IMG/VR virus record: IMGVR_UViG_3300010157_000214 | Span: 1 to 26,180 of that record | Origin: a virus | Reading direction: 5' to 3' (one strand) | Length of the DNA: 26,180 nt | Shown: positions 12,142-19,150 of the stretch, piece by piece | How positions within the stretch are numbered: the stretch's first letter is position 1 | Layout of the letters: the number at the start of each line of letters is the position of its first letter | Made by a program: the position numbers and the translations under genes | The notes under the pieces: model-generated | The model's database searches: none | Told to the model about the DNA's origin: nothing | What the model saw: only the letters and a program-made list of their open reading frames with translations

Positions 12142-14079
12142 TTAATCAAAGAAGAACATTTGCCACAGTCTAGCATTTTCTGGTTTATAACCAAAATATC
12201 CCAACGGAGAATGTAAATATCCAGCGTTAAAAATTACCAACCTGTTATAAACATTGCCGATACTATCTACTGGTTCAAATATAGTTTTATCTAAATTCTG
12301 GGCACCGTCGCCCCTAAATGCTGCCATAATGCCTTCTTGGCTGTTGTGAAAAACTTTTGTACCTCTTAGTGCAAAGGATCCTGTGCCGGTTTCTAATGGC
12401 GCATCAGGAGTTAGATAAATCATAGCACCCCACTGTTGGGCATCACAGTGATATACTAATGGTTCGCCTTCCATGCTATATTGAAATCTACCATTCATGC
12501 CATGTTCTTCCCATACTGTAATTTTTCTACCCATAATTTTTTCAAATTCTTCTTTCAAGCCCGGAAATAAGAATTGTTCAAATGTTCTTCGTCCTATATA
12601 TCCTCGACCAAGACCGCCTTGATGATATTCTTGTTTTAATGCAAGTTCTCTTATGGAATCAGGATCAGTATAAAAATTATCAACTACCCATATTCCATTT
12701 CTGTAATTAGAATTTATTGAAGCAGGAGTAGATTGAGAAATTGTTAACTTTTTAATTTCTGTTACTACAGTTGGTACAGATTGATCAATTGTTAATTTGC
12801 CTTGTTCAATTTTAATTTTAGTAGAGTTATTGTTAGAATTTAACATATATGATTTAGCTGAGGTTGTAACGTCTGTTACACTTCTCATCTTTTTTATTAT
12901 TTCAGGATCTATCAAATCTGGATGTACCCACCAATCTTCAAAATTACTAATTCCATCGGGAGATATATCATTTACAATTAATTCATATCCTAAATTTTTT
13001 AAATAGTTTCTTGATTTTTCACGATATGACTTAGTAACATCTACATAGTAATCATGTTCGTATGTAATTACCGCAAATTTATATTTACTAAATGGTATAG
13101 TAAGCAATGCTTCAAATGTATGTCTTGCTGGTTCGATATCAAGCTGAAGATAATCTATATTAGTACCCTTGAAATGTTTGTTTAATAGATCATCGTAATT
13201 TACTTTTAATGCATCTTCACATAACATCACTGTATTTTTTCTTGCGGCCATGTATTCATTTGCAAACTCTTGCTTAAACTCAATTGACACACCTTTCCAC
13301 CCAAACTGTTCTTCTAACAATGCGGTATTGTTTCCATGATAAGGTCTTGCACCGCCAATTTCTAAAAATGTTCCATTTTGTTTTCCATTCAACATGGACA
13401 AGATAAACATATCCTGATAAACCTGCGAATAATTGTTACTGATAGTATCTGATAAGTTGAATTTAAATTTTAAGTTACTATACTGTGATTTATCGTACAT
13501 GGTAAATGCCTGTGATTCTGGGCCCGATCCAAGTCTAGTAATATTATCTTCAACTGAATTTTGATAAATTTGAGTCATTTCATCCCAATGAACATTTACC
13601 AACTCTTGAAATAACTGACGAGCCTCCATGTTTCTACCCCACCACCAAGAAGAAACTGCTTTTTCAAAAATTATTCCATACTTGCCAGGATAATTAATTG
13701 ACGATTTCAACGGAGGCAAATTAAAATCACATACGGTTAATGCAATACAAGTTAATGTATAACACTCCGAATACTCTTTATAAGTTTCATTATATCTACT
13801 CAATAGAAAATATGCTTCGGGACGAGTAGGTAATAAATTAATTGCTTGTTGTAACAAGCCTTTTACTGTATAATTTCTATTTTTTTGCCTATCAAAGCAA
13901 TCTGCCATTTTGATAAAACACTCATATGCTAGTGTATCGTCAGAAGTTAGCTCTGCCGCTTTTAAATAAAAAGAAATTGCTGCACTAGTTTGATTTTGAA
14001 AATCATATTCTAATGCCAGGTGATAGCTGTTTGATCCGTCGTTAGGATTTTTAATGTAATTGTATAATTGTTCAATCAT
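12142..14079 (-). CDS. TPR - FkbM-like methyltransferase - 2OG oxygenase fusion
   Basis: A 645-residue three-part protein. Residues about 15-170 are helical repeats of TPR type (for example ISFYLKAAELTSDDTLAYEC). Residues about 217-400 match FkbM-type SAM methyltransferases: SQVYQDMFIL, the SAM loop FLEIGGARPYHGNNT (238-252), GWKGVSIEF, then YLQLDIEP (310-317). After a Ser/Thr-rich linker with two copies of KLTI.QS.P, residues about 465-645 form a 2OG-Fe(II) oxygenase: H544-C-D546 (HxD), a distal His at 623 (GYLHSPLG) and R637. FkbM enzymes O-methylate sugars or related groups, so methylation and hydroxylation in one polypeptide is plausible. It overlaps the GH130-like gene by 8 nt. Confidence 0.85.
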   Translation of the reverse strand: MIEQLYNYIKNPNDGSNSYHLALEYDFQNQTSAAISFYLKAAELTSDDTLAYECFIKMADCFDRQKNRNYTVKGLLQQAINLLPTRPEAYFLLSRYNETYKEYSECYTLTCIALTVCDFNLPPLKSSINYPGKYGIIFEKAVSSWWWGRNMEARQLFQELVNVHWDEMTQIYQNSVEDNITRLGSGPESQAFTMYDKSQYSNLKFKFNLSDTISNNYSQVYQDMFILSMLNGKQNGTFLEIGGARPYHGNNTALLEEQFGWKGVSIEFKQEFANEYMAARKNTVMLCEDALKVNYDDLLNKHFKGTNIDYLQLDIEPARHTFEALLTIPFSKYKFAVITYEHDYYVDVTKSYREKSRNYLKNLGYELIVNDISPDGISNFEDWWVHPDLIDPEIIKKMRSVTDVTTSAKSYMLNSNNNSTKIKIEQGKLTIDQSVPTVVTEIKKLTISQSTPASINSNYRNGIWVVDNFYTDPDSIRELALKQEYHQGGLGRGYIGRRTFEQFLFPGLKEEFEKIMGRKITVWEEHGMNGRFQYSMEGEPLVYHCDAQQWGAMIYLTPDAPLETGTGSFALRGTKVFHNSQEGIMAAFRGDGAQNLDKTIFEPVDSIGNVYNRLVIFNAGYLHSPLGYFGYKPENARLWQMFFFD

Positions 14080-15055
14080 TTATCATCTTGTTTATTAAAT
14101 TTTTTGGAATACGAATAATAAATGCTGCATTATCTTGAAATCCAAAAGTAATTAACACATTATCACGATATTCTGTCATGCCACATGCGAATTCAATTTT
14201 GGCATCCATAAAAGAAAATAGTTCTGAAAATTTTCTATTTTTAAAGTCTTTATCCCAGTAGGTAAATCTGTGACGATAAGTACCATCTTTTCTTCCAGCT
14301 TCACTGGTATAAAGATCAGTTTCGTGATTAAGAGTAAGATATCCGTTGCCCCACGAAATTACTTGAGAGCCGCCTCTTAAATCTGAAGGCATTGGAGTGT
14401 ATTCCCCTAGAAAAACAGTTTCACATGTTAGTTTTTCTACATCTACTTTTACAACTTCAGTTGAATTTGTCCATTTTACAAAATGAAATGGTTTATCTAA
14501 AATTGGCATCCAATTTTTTTCACAATACGAATCATTTTTGCCAGGTGCAGGAATACGAGATCTTGATACTTCTATAACATTTGAGTTTGAAAATATAATT
14601 TCAGACAGTTCCATTCTACCTTCACCGTGTGTAGTAGTATCTCTACGAACTCCACAAAGATAAAATTTATTATTCCAATTTACCAATCTAGCATCTTCAA
14701 GTCCTACAAATTCCCAAAGTGGTGGTTTATCAAATTTAGAAGTATCTACCCTATGATATGATTCTATCTCTAAGGTATTATTATTTAATTTACAAATATA
14801 ATTAACGGTAGTAAGAGTTATATCATTTTCGGGATTAAGATAAACTAACGGTCCCCATTGGTGTTCGTATTTGTTTAGTTCAGCGTGATATAAAGTATAT
14901 TGTATATGTCGCAGATTTACTATTATTTCATCATTGACTACTAATATTGATGGATTGGTTAGGCCTGTGCCGTTGGTTAGTGTTGCAGGAATTGTTAACG
15001 GATGTATGCTACCTCCGGCATCAATTACAATAGATGCAAAATTTTTATTAATCAT
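14072..15055 (-). CDS. GH130-like five-bladed beta-propeller protein
   Basis: A 327-residue protein resembling the GH130/GH43-like propeller fold, whose members are mannoside phosphorylases or hydrolases. Recognisable blocks are GLTNPSILV (31-39), WEFVGLEDARLV (114-125), the CEKNWMP segment (178-184), DLRGGSQVI (225-233), LNHE (242-245) and RHRFTYWD. The propeller-type spacing is right and the length is typical. Catalytic identity is uncertain, since phages often carry such proteins beside glycosyl enzymes and some may only bind sugar. It is co-translated with the fusion gene downstream and overlaps the 46-residue gene upstream by ATGA. Confidence 0.78.
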   Translation of the reverse strand: MINKNFASIVIDAGGSIHPLTIPATLTNGTGLTNPSILVVNDEIIVNLRHIQYTLYHAELNKYEHQWGPLVYLNPENDITLTTVNYICKLNNNTLEIESYHRVDTSKFDKPPLWEFVGLEDARLVNWNNKFYLCGVRRDTTTHGEGRMELSEIIFSNSNVIEVSRSRIPAPGKNDSYCEKNWMPILDKPFHFVKWTNSTEVVKVDVEKLTCETVFLGEYTPMPSDLRGGSQVISWGNGYLTLNHETDLYTSEAGRKDGTYRHRFTYWDKDFKNRKFSELFSFMDAKIEFACGMTEYRDNVLITFGFQDNAAFIIRIPKNLINKMIND

Positions 15056-15192
15056 TTGATTTTAGGTTGAATGATATCGTATTGTTTGTACAACCAATTA
15101 ATAAATTGTTCAACAGACAAGTTTGGGCTTACTTCCTTTGCATATACCTTATATGCAATTGTTACTCTTTCTAACCATTCTTTATCAATCAT
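15052..15192 (-). CDS. Small phage protein (46 aa) between MazG-like and GH130-like genes
   Basis: A 46-residue helical protein (MIDKEWLERVTIAYKVYAKE, then NLSVEQFINWLYKQYDII). Its ATG overlaps the MazG-like stop by 8 nt (ATGATTGA), and its TGA overlaps the GH130-like ATG (ATGA). Tight coupling on both sides supports a real gene. Function unknown; the composition suggests a small partner protein. Confidence 0.7.
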   Translation of the reverse strand: MIDKEWLERVTIAYKVYAKEVSPNLSVEQFINWLYKQYDIIQPKIK

Positions 15193-15457
15193 AAATTGTA
15201 GACCATTTCTTAAGTTTTTCAATTTTTGCCCGTTTAGCTACTTCCAAAGTAATTGATGATACAATGCCCATTTCTCGCATAATATCAACCATAGCTAACA
15301 AGTCACCGAGTTCTTCTTCTAGGTGCTCTCTATTAGTTAGTGGTTTGCCAGGTTTGTAATTGTCAATTCCGAATCGACTACATTTACTAACTGCTTGGAT
15401 TACCTCTGCACATTCCTCTTGCAAAATATCCATTACTTCTTTTTCTTTATTATTCAT
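15185..15457 (-). CDS. MazG-like nucleotide pyrophosphohydrolase
   Basis: A 90-residue member of the all-alpha NTP pyrophosphohydrolase superfamily (MazG/HisE), which cleaves (d)NTPs or ppGpp-like nucleotides to monophosphates. The metal-binding EExxE/ExxD pattern is visible as LQEECAEVIQA (about residues 12-22) and HLEEELGDLLAMVDIM (46-61). The single-domain length fits short phage MazG proteins. It starts 5 nt after the membrane-protein gene and overlaps the 46-residue gene downstream. A second, longer member of the superfamily is at 22877-23242. Confidence 0.85.
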   Translation of the reverse strand: MNNKEKEVMDILQEECAEVIQAVSKCSRFGIDNYKPGKPLTNREHLEEELGDLLAMVDIMREMGIVSSITLEVAKRAKIEKLKKWSTIYD

Positions 15458-15462
15458 TTATT

Positions 15463-15627
15463 TTACCAGTGATGTATAACGCCTGCTGCAATGAAACAGT
15501 TTGTTATTATATAGCATAGCACAATACAAGTGCGAATACAAGCAACACGGTTTGCTTCTACATCCGTGTTGCCTGATTTTTCACCAAGGGCTTTAGCCCA
15601 CAGACGCCAGAGTTTATTGAAACTCAT
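15463..15627 (-). CDS. Small single-pass membrane protein (54 aa)
   Basis: A 54-residue protein opening with FNKLWRLWAKALGEKSG, a polar segment (NTDVEANRVACIRT), then a hydrophobic stretch (CIVLCYIITNCFIAAGVI) that should cross the membrane once, ending in HHW. I believe this WRLWAKALGEK family recurs in phages, but its role is unknown. The ATG at 15627 overlaps the queD-like stop by 14 nt, with GAGG just upstream. It fills what would otherwise look like a 156-base gap. Confidence 0.75.
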   Translation of the reverse strand: MSFNKLWRLWAKALGEKSGNTDVEANRVACIRTCIVLCYIITNCFIAAGVIHHW

Positions 15628-16093
15628 TGTCCTCACGATGCCCTTGTCGTCCAGCCATATTGCTGTCTGTCTCGCGCACCTCTACCTTACAGCACCAAAC
15701 ACGCTTGGCTTCTTCTGCGCCACAGTTGGGCAAGAAGATGGTGTTTACATATTCATACAAGAAGTCAGCAATGCCTTCGCAGCCTGTCTTTTCTACTTCT
15801 GTAATCTTAGCAAGTTTGAGTCTGCCAAGTTCCAACAGGTGTTCACGCATTGGATCATCCTGTGCTACTAGTAAGGTATGATCAAACCATTCTTCAAGTT
15901 TTTCTTTGAGAGGTTTTAACCCACCAAAGTCAGTGCACCAGTTTCTAGCATCAAGTGTATCACACTCAAACTGGAAATGAAATGACAAAGCATATCCATG
16001 TATCAACCGGCAATGTGAATCTGCCCGCCATTGTCTGTATGCTACTGGTCCGATTTGTTTATAAGTTTTGGTACTAAAGAATTTTTGTGCCAT
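15614..16093 (-). CDS. QueD-like 6-carboxytetrahydropterin synthase homologue
   Basis: A 159-residue member of the 6-pyruvoyltetrahydropterin synthase/QueD family. QueD makes 6-carboxytetrahydropterin, a precursor of preQ0 and so of queuosine and 7-deazaguanine modifications. Matching text: ADSHCRLIHGYAL (25-36), TDFGGLKPLKEKL, the catalytic-type WFDHTLL (D71-H72), GCE and KVEVRETDSNMA near the end with the pterin-anchoring Glu. The usual zinc motif HGH reads HGY here, and the loop between the first and second His is short, so zinc binding may differ. No queC, queE, dpdA or other deazaguanine gene is in the window. The start has GGAG 7 nt upstream, inside the endonuclease gene. Confidence 0.85.
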   Translation of the reverse strand: MAQKFFSTKTYKQIGPVAYRQWRADSHCRLIHGYALSFHFQFECDTLDARNWCTDFGGLKPLKEKLEEWFDHTLLVAQDDPMREHLLELGRLKLAKITEVEKTGCEGIADFLYEYVNTIFLPNCGAEEAKRVWCCKVEVRETDSNMAGRQGHREDNEFQ

Positions 16094-16664
16094 GTGTTTT
16101 CTCCATATGTCTGTTTAAATTTTGAGGCGTAATCTGCCGGTTGCAGTCTGTACATTGTACAGTCATTCGCTTGCTTCGTAAAGCATTTTTCATGTTCATT
16201 CGAGTTTCTTCACTCCGCTTTTTACCTAAATGCGAGGCAAGTAACTTTTCTGAAATTGCTTGAGGTCTAGGCCCTTTTGGTTTACGACCAACATTCCATT
16301 CCGCAGGGATTAGATCTTTATTGTCAAACAATTTCTCTTGTAATGTGACTGGACAGTGCCCATAAATTTTACCATTTGTTGTTGATCCGCCATCGCCTGA
16401 TTCAGGAATACAATTGGCCCAGGTCTTATCCTTGACTACATTATACAGATTGCTGTAATACAATCCTGCTTCACTGAGTTCTTCTTTGGTATTGTAATGA
16501 CCTAATACTGTAGTCGATACGGTATATGTTGGATGAGATTTTAAAATCTTTCTCCAAAATACGCCCGATCCTTTATATAAGATATGATTTTTATTGTCCA
16601 TACACTTACACAAATATTTTACACCGTTTTGATCAATAGTTTTAATCATTAGATAGTAACCCAT
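16074..16664 (-). CDS. Putative homing endonuclease (GIY-YIG/Seg-like) with NUMOD3-like motif and zinc finger
   Basis: A 196-residue protein. The N-terminal text YLCKCMDNKNHILYKGSGVFWRKI (read as blocks YLCKC and YKGSGVFW), followed by TKEELSEAGLYYSN and WANCIPESGDGG, matches a phage endonuclease pattern with 'Y.GSG..W'. A NUMOD3-like DNA-binding motif follows (LGKKRSEETRMNMKNAL), and the end is a C2H2-type finger, C-x2-C then H-x4-H (CTDCNRQI..., RHMEKTH). AGGAG lies 7 nt before the ATG. It has its own late promoter and runs 20 nt into the queD-like gene. Homing is inferred; a catalytic set is not fully visible. Confidence 0.72.
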   Translation of the reverse strand: MGYYLMIKTIDQNGVKYLCKCMDNKNHILYKGSGVFWRKILKSHPTYTVSTTVLGHYNTKEELSEAGLYYSNLYNVVKDKTWANCIPESGDGGSTTNGKIYGHCPVTLQEKLFDNKDLIPAEWNVGRKPKGPRPQAISEKLLASHLGKKRSEETRMNMKNALRSKRMTVQCTDCNRQITPQNLNRHMEKTHGTKIL

Positions 16665-16687
16665 AACAATCTCCTAAGTCTGTAACA

Positions 16688-16695
16688 TATTTATG
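16688..16695 (-). promoter_or_regulatory. Late promoter-like element CATAAATA
   Basis: CATAAATA on the minus strand, ending 23 nt before the endonuclease ATG at 16664, one base from the T4 late consensus. The spacing equals that of the late promoter before the other endonuclease and the structural gene. Confidence 0.65.
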
Positions 16696-16721
16696 CTGGT
16701 AGCAGACTTTGGTAGTAATAT

Positions 16722-16739
16722 CTAATATTTCTTTGCCAT
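16722..16739 (-). pseudogene. Five-codon open frame MAKKY, possible remnant of a queD start
   Basis: In the 162-bp gap between clpP and the second endonuclease, AGGAG sits 7 nt before an ATG that opens a frame of only five codons (MAKKY) and a TAG. The queD-like protein beyond the endonuclease starts MAQKF, and the DNA after both starts shares ATGGCA and ACCAAA with a 5-base offset. It could be a relic of the original gene start or a leader peptide. Confidence 0.35.
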
Positions 16740-16757
16740 TATTATTCTCCTATGTTA

Positions 16758-16766
16758 ATTTTAGCA
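16758..16766 (-). promoter_or_regulatory. Extended -10 promoter candidate TGCTAAAAT
   Basis: TGCTAAAAT on the minus strand is an extended -10 element, with TATACA 17 bp before the hexamer as a partial -35 box. It lies between the clpP stop and the MAKKY frame, in a region that also folds as an imperfect CCTATG...CATAGG hairpin reaching the AGGAG. Confidence 0.4.
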
Positions 16767-16826
16767 TAGGCGGCAGAGTTTGTATACCGGGATGAACGCC
16801 GAAGGCCGGTGTAATGATATTTATTA

Positions 16827-17453
16827 TCAGGTGCGACTATCAACAACTTTATCTGCAAGACCAAAATCAACAGCCTCTTGTGCAGACAGAAATGTATCAA
16901 ACTTCATAGTATCGTACATGTCTTCATATGACTTACCAGCAGTATTGTGACGTACATACAATTCAGTTAGACGTTTGTTAATGCGTACACTTTCTTCAAA
17001 GCTACGTTTAGCATCTTCAAACTGCAAGTCTTGAACGTGAACGCTACCACTTGTACCACGTGTACCTGAACTAACACGATGAATCATAGTACGTGACTCT
17101 GGAAGTACATAACGCTTATTCTTAGCACCTGCTTGTGCAAGGAACGACCCCATGGACGCTGCCTGTCCCATAACATAGGTTGCTACATTAGGTTTAATAA
17201 ATTGCATAACATCATAGATGCTTAGACCTGCTGTGACCAATCCGCCAGGGCTATTAATATAAAGATGAATATCCTTCTCACTATCGGCACTCTCCAAATG
17301 TAGTAACTGCGCTACTACAATATTTGCACTATGATCATCTACTGGTCCATTTAGGAACACGATGCGCTCATTGAGCAATCGACTAAAAATATCAAACGCT
17401 CGTTCGCCTTGACCTGTCTTTTCTACTACCATTGGGATTAGATTATTATACAT
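16827..17453 (-). CDS. clpP: ClpP-type serine protease
   Basis: A 208-residue homologue of ClpP, the tetradecameric serine protease that degrades substrates fed by AAA+ unfoldases. The catalytic triad is visible: S100 in GQAASMGS, H125 in MIHRVSSG and D186 in [11 protein letters not shown]. The oxyanion strand INSPGG (67-72) is intact and the C-terminus [17 protein letters not shown] is typical. The length equals bacterial ClpP. No Clp ATPase is in the window, so it may form complexes with the host ClpX/ClpA or mix with host ClpP. Its ATG overlaps the upstream stop by one base (TAATG). An AATAAATA at 16818-16825, just past the stop, may be a further late element. Confidence 0.93.
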   Translation of the reverse strand: MYNNLIPMVVEKTGQGERAFDIFSRLLNERIVFLNGPVDDHSANIVVAQLLHLESADSEKDIHLYINSPGGLVTAGLSIYDVMQFIKPNVATYVMGQAASMGSFLAQAGAKNKRYVLPESRTMIHRVSSGTRGTSGSVHVQDLQFEDAKRSFEESVRINKRLTELYVRHNTAGKSYEDMYDTMKFDTFLSAQEAVDFGLADKVVDSRT

Positions 17454-17893
17454 TAGTTTGATTTTTCGTAAGTTTGATTAAAGATATCTTTTTTGACTAC
17501 ACCGTAGTCGCCTGGACCGTGACGTACTAAAACATCCTCGCCTGGGTTATAGTGTAACTTTTCTCCCCAGCTGGTGTCAACTGTTCCGGCGCGATCAGCT
17601 ACCTTGGCCATTTTAATGATCTTCTTGGGAGTACATATACCGTCACCCAAATCATCTTTTAGTTTGCTGAATGTTTCTGGACTGACGGGATACTGTTCAC
17701 CTTTTGGGCCAGTCATAATATAATAGCCTGCTGGATACTTTACTGGTCCTTCTAGTGTTTGAATAGTGCCAGATTCTTTGGCAATCTTGTATTTTTCTTG
17801 AGCAGGTCGTTTATAGGCCTGAAATCCATCATTGAACCAATCGTCGTTAATGCCTTCCATTGATTCAACAATGTTAATATATTCTTTAATCAT
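17453..17893 (-). CDS. PGDYG-motif protein with an internal duplication
   Basis: A 146-residue protein with a [12 protein letters not shown] text (127-138), which I recognise as the signature of the uncharacterised PGDYG family. Two related halves are seen: [20 protein letters not shown] with [11 protein letters not shown] (41-75) and [20 protein letters not shown] with [11 protein letters not shown] (102-138). The first 30 residues are a separate helix ([12 protein letters not shown]). The stop abuts clpP and the start overlaps the next gene by ATGA, so it is in the clpP operon. Function unknown. Confidence 0.78.
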   Translation of the reverse strand: MIKEYINIVESMEGINDDWFNDGFQAYKRPAQEKYKIAKESGTIQTLEGPVKYPAGYYIMTGPKGEQYPVSPETFSKLKDDLGDGICTPKKIIKMAKVADRAGTVDTSWGEKLHYNPGEDVLVRHGPGDYGVVKKDIFNQTYEKSN

Positions 17894-18315
17894 TGATAAT
17901 CCTTATCTATCTTAATATTAGTCAATCCTGCTACCACCTGGAATTGATCCCAGGCAATTTTTGCAGCTGGATTACGCTGTAACTCACTGTCGGGCAAGCA
18001 GGTCTCTAACCAAAACTCACTACGACGATATGGATGTGCTCCGAACTGTCGGGGCTGATGGAACTTACCTTGATTCCATAATGCAATACTAACATCGCGG
18101 AACTTGTCTTCGTGTTCTTTATTAGAAAGATTGTAGTTGCTCCATTCGGGAGCACTGAGTCCGCCAAGGCAATATCCTTCCCAGATTCCTCCCCACTGAC
18201 CATCATCATTGGGATCAAAGTTGGTGCGAGCAACAACAACTAACACATCATCAATATCTACTCGTCCTTCAACAATGTCAAGGACACACCGACTATAGCT
18301 CAGGCCTATTTTCAT
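17890..18315 (-). CDS. Conserved-looking phage protein, unknown function (141 aa)
   Basis: A 141-residue Trp-rich soluble protein with blocks such as GLSYSRCVLDIVEGRVDIDD, QWGGIWEGYCLGGLSAPEW and HPYRRSEFWLETCLP. It ends with a helical region before IKIDKDYQ. I have no family name. It overlaps the 92-residue gene upstream by 23 nt and the PGDYG gene downstream by 4 nt. It is probably an early gene translated with its neighbours. Confidence 0.75.
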   Translation of the reverse strand: MKIGLSYSRCVLDIVEGRVDIDDVLVVVARTNFDPNDDGQWGGIWEGYCLGGLSAPEWSNYNLSNKEHEDKFRDVSIALWNQGKFHQPRQFGAHPYRRSEFWLETCLPDSELQRNPAAKIAWDQFQVVAGLTNIKIDKDYQ

Positions 18316-18571
18316 TTTGTTCTTTCTCTTTCTTTTCCATATCGTATTTCTTAACCATACGATAAAGTGGTTCCATCTCTTTTTGGAATACGTGTGGTGC
18401 TAATTCTGATGCAGCCTTCATATCCCATGCGCTAGGGTAATGGCGCAATATACCAAGCGCCCGTTGCCTAACCAACTTAGGCACTCTAGGATACACCTTT
18501 GACGATTGTAGGTCAGTAAGAAACTGTATAGTCTGCATTACCGCACGGTACCTTTCATCGGGCAATGTCAT
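18293..18571 (-). CDS. BPSL0761-family-like protein (92 aa)
   Basis: A 92-residue protein. It starts TLPDERYRAVMQTIQFLTDL, then PRVPKLVRQRALGILRHYPS (residues about 28-47) and WDMKAASELAPHVFQ, and ends in a charged KKEKEQNEN tail. The pattern 'P.ER..A...T..FL..L...PRVP..vR..A...LRHYPs.wD...a....P..F' is that of the BPSL0761 family of small uncharacterised proteins from Burkholderia-like bacteria, suggesting gene exchange with proteobacteria. It starts right after the upstream stop. Function unknown. Confidence 0.72.
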   Translation of the reverse strand: MTLPDERYRAVMQTIQFLTDLQSSKVYPRVPKLVRQRALGILRHYPSAWDMKAASELAPHVFQKEMEPLYRMVKKYDMEKKEKEQNENRPEL

Positions 18572-19150
18572 TTAAGCACCATTTGGTGAACCAAACATAA
18601 CTTCTGCACGAGCCTTAACACCCACTGGATCACGTTTGTATTCTTCCATCATTTCACGCAATGCGTTATTAATATAGGCATTGAGAGTGATATCTTGTTT
18701 ATGTGCGTTCAATGCAGCTTCTAGCAAGAGATCGTCTGGGAGATCCAACGAAAGACTCACAGTGGTGTCATAGTCTATGCCTGCAACAATAGCACGAGCC
18801 TTTTCTTCAAAATCTTCTTCTTCGTCAAGATTGATCCATAACACAGGATTGCCTAGCTCGTCTTCCCATGCTTCGTCGGCCAGGCCGCGAGCTGTAACTT
18901 CTGCATCGTGTTTGTCTTTGTATGCAGGATTAATTAAACGATAGGCACGATTGTGCATATAGTCACAGGCTTCCATACTGTAAACTTCTTGTGTCTCTGT
19001 GTCAAATGTGATACATAGGCTATGTCCGTCTTGATGACGCCCATCCCAAGAATCCAACATATAAGCATTAGGTCCAAAGCATGACCATTGATAGTCACTG
19101 CCTTCTGTAATGCGGTAGTTGACAATTTCCATAAAAGTTTTAAGTAGCAT
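18572..19150 (-). CDS. Phage protein with possible ribbon-helix-helix-like C-terminus (192 aa)
   Basis: A 192-residue protein in two parts. Residues about 15-125 are a mixed domain with YRLINPAYKDKHDAEVTARG and acidic stretches (LDEEEDFEEKA). Residues about 128-172 read VSLSLDLPDDLLLEAALNAH and ITLNAYINNALREMMEEY, which resembles the strand-helix-helix of HicB/Arc-type DNA-binding tails. A DNA-binding or antitoxin-like role is possible, but no toxin partner is evident. It overlaps the 155-residue gene upstream by 11 nt. Confidence 0.7.
   Translation of the reverse strand: MLLKTFMEIVNYRITEGSDYQWSCFGPNAYMLDSWDGRHQDGHSLCITFDTETQEVYSMEACDYMHNRAYRLINPAYKDKHDAEVTARGLADEAWEDELGNPVLWINLDEEEDFEEKARAIVAGIDYDTTVSLSLDLPDDLLLEAALNAHKQDITLNAYINNALREMMEEYKRDPVGVKARAEVMFGSPNGA

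Noticed and set aside
15506-15511. TATAAT on the minus strand upstream of the MazG-like gene, at first read as a promoter
   Set aside because: It lies within the 54-residue membrane-protein gene (15463-15627) and has no -35 box at 16-18 bp.
15542-15572. Perfect 9-bp inverted repeat followed by a T run on the plus strand, resembling an intrinsic terminator
   Set aside because: It is inside coding sequence of the 54-residue gene and the T run is on the strand that has no gene here.
16786-16816. ACCGG/CCGGT nested hairpin after clpP as a strong terminator
   Set aside because: There is no U run after it on the minus strand and the stem is short, so termination is doubtful.
18254-18281. TTGACA on the minus strand near the 5' end of the 141-residue gene
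   Set aside because: The matching -10 position reads GATATT and the site is in coding sequence; no gene start follows.
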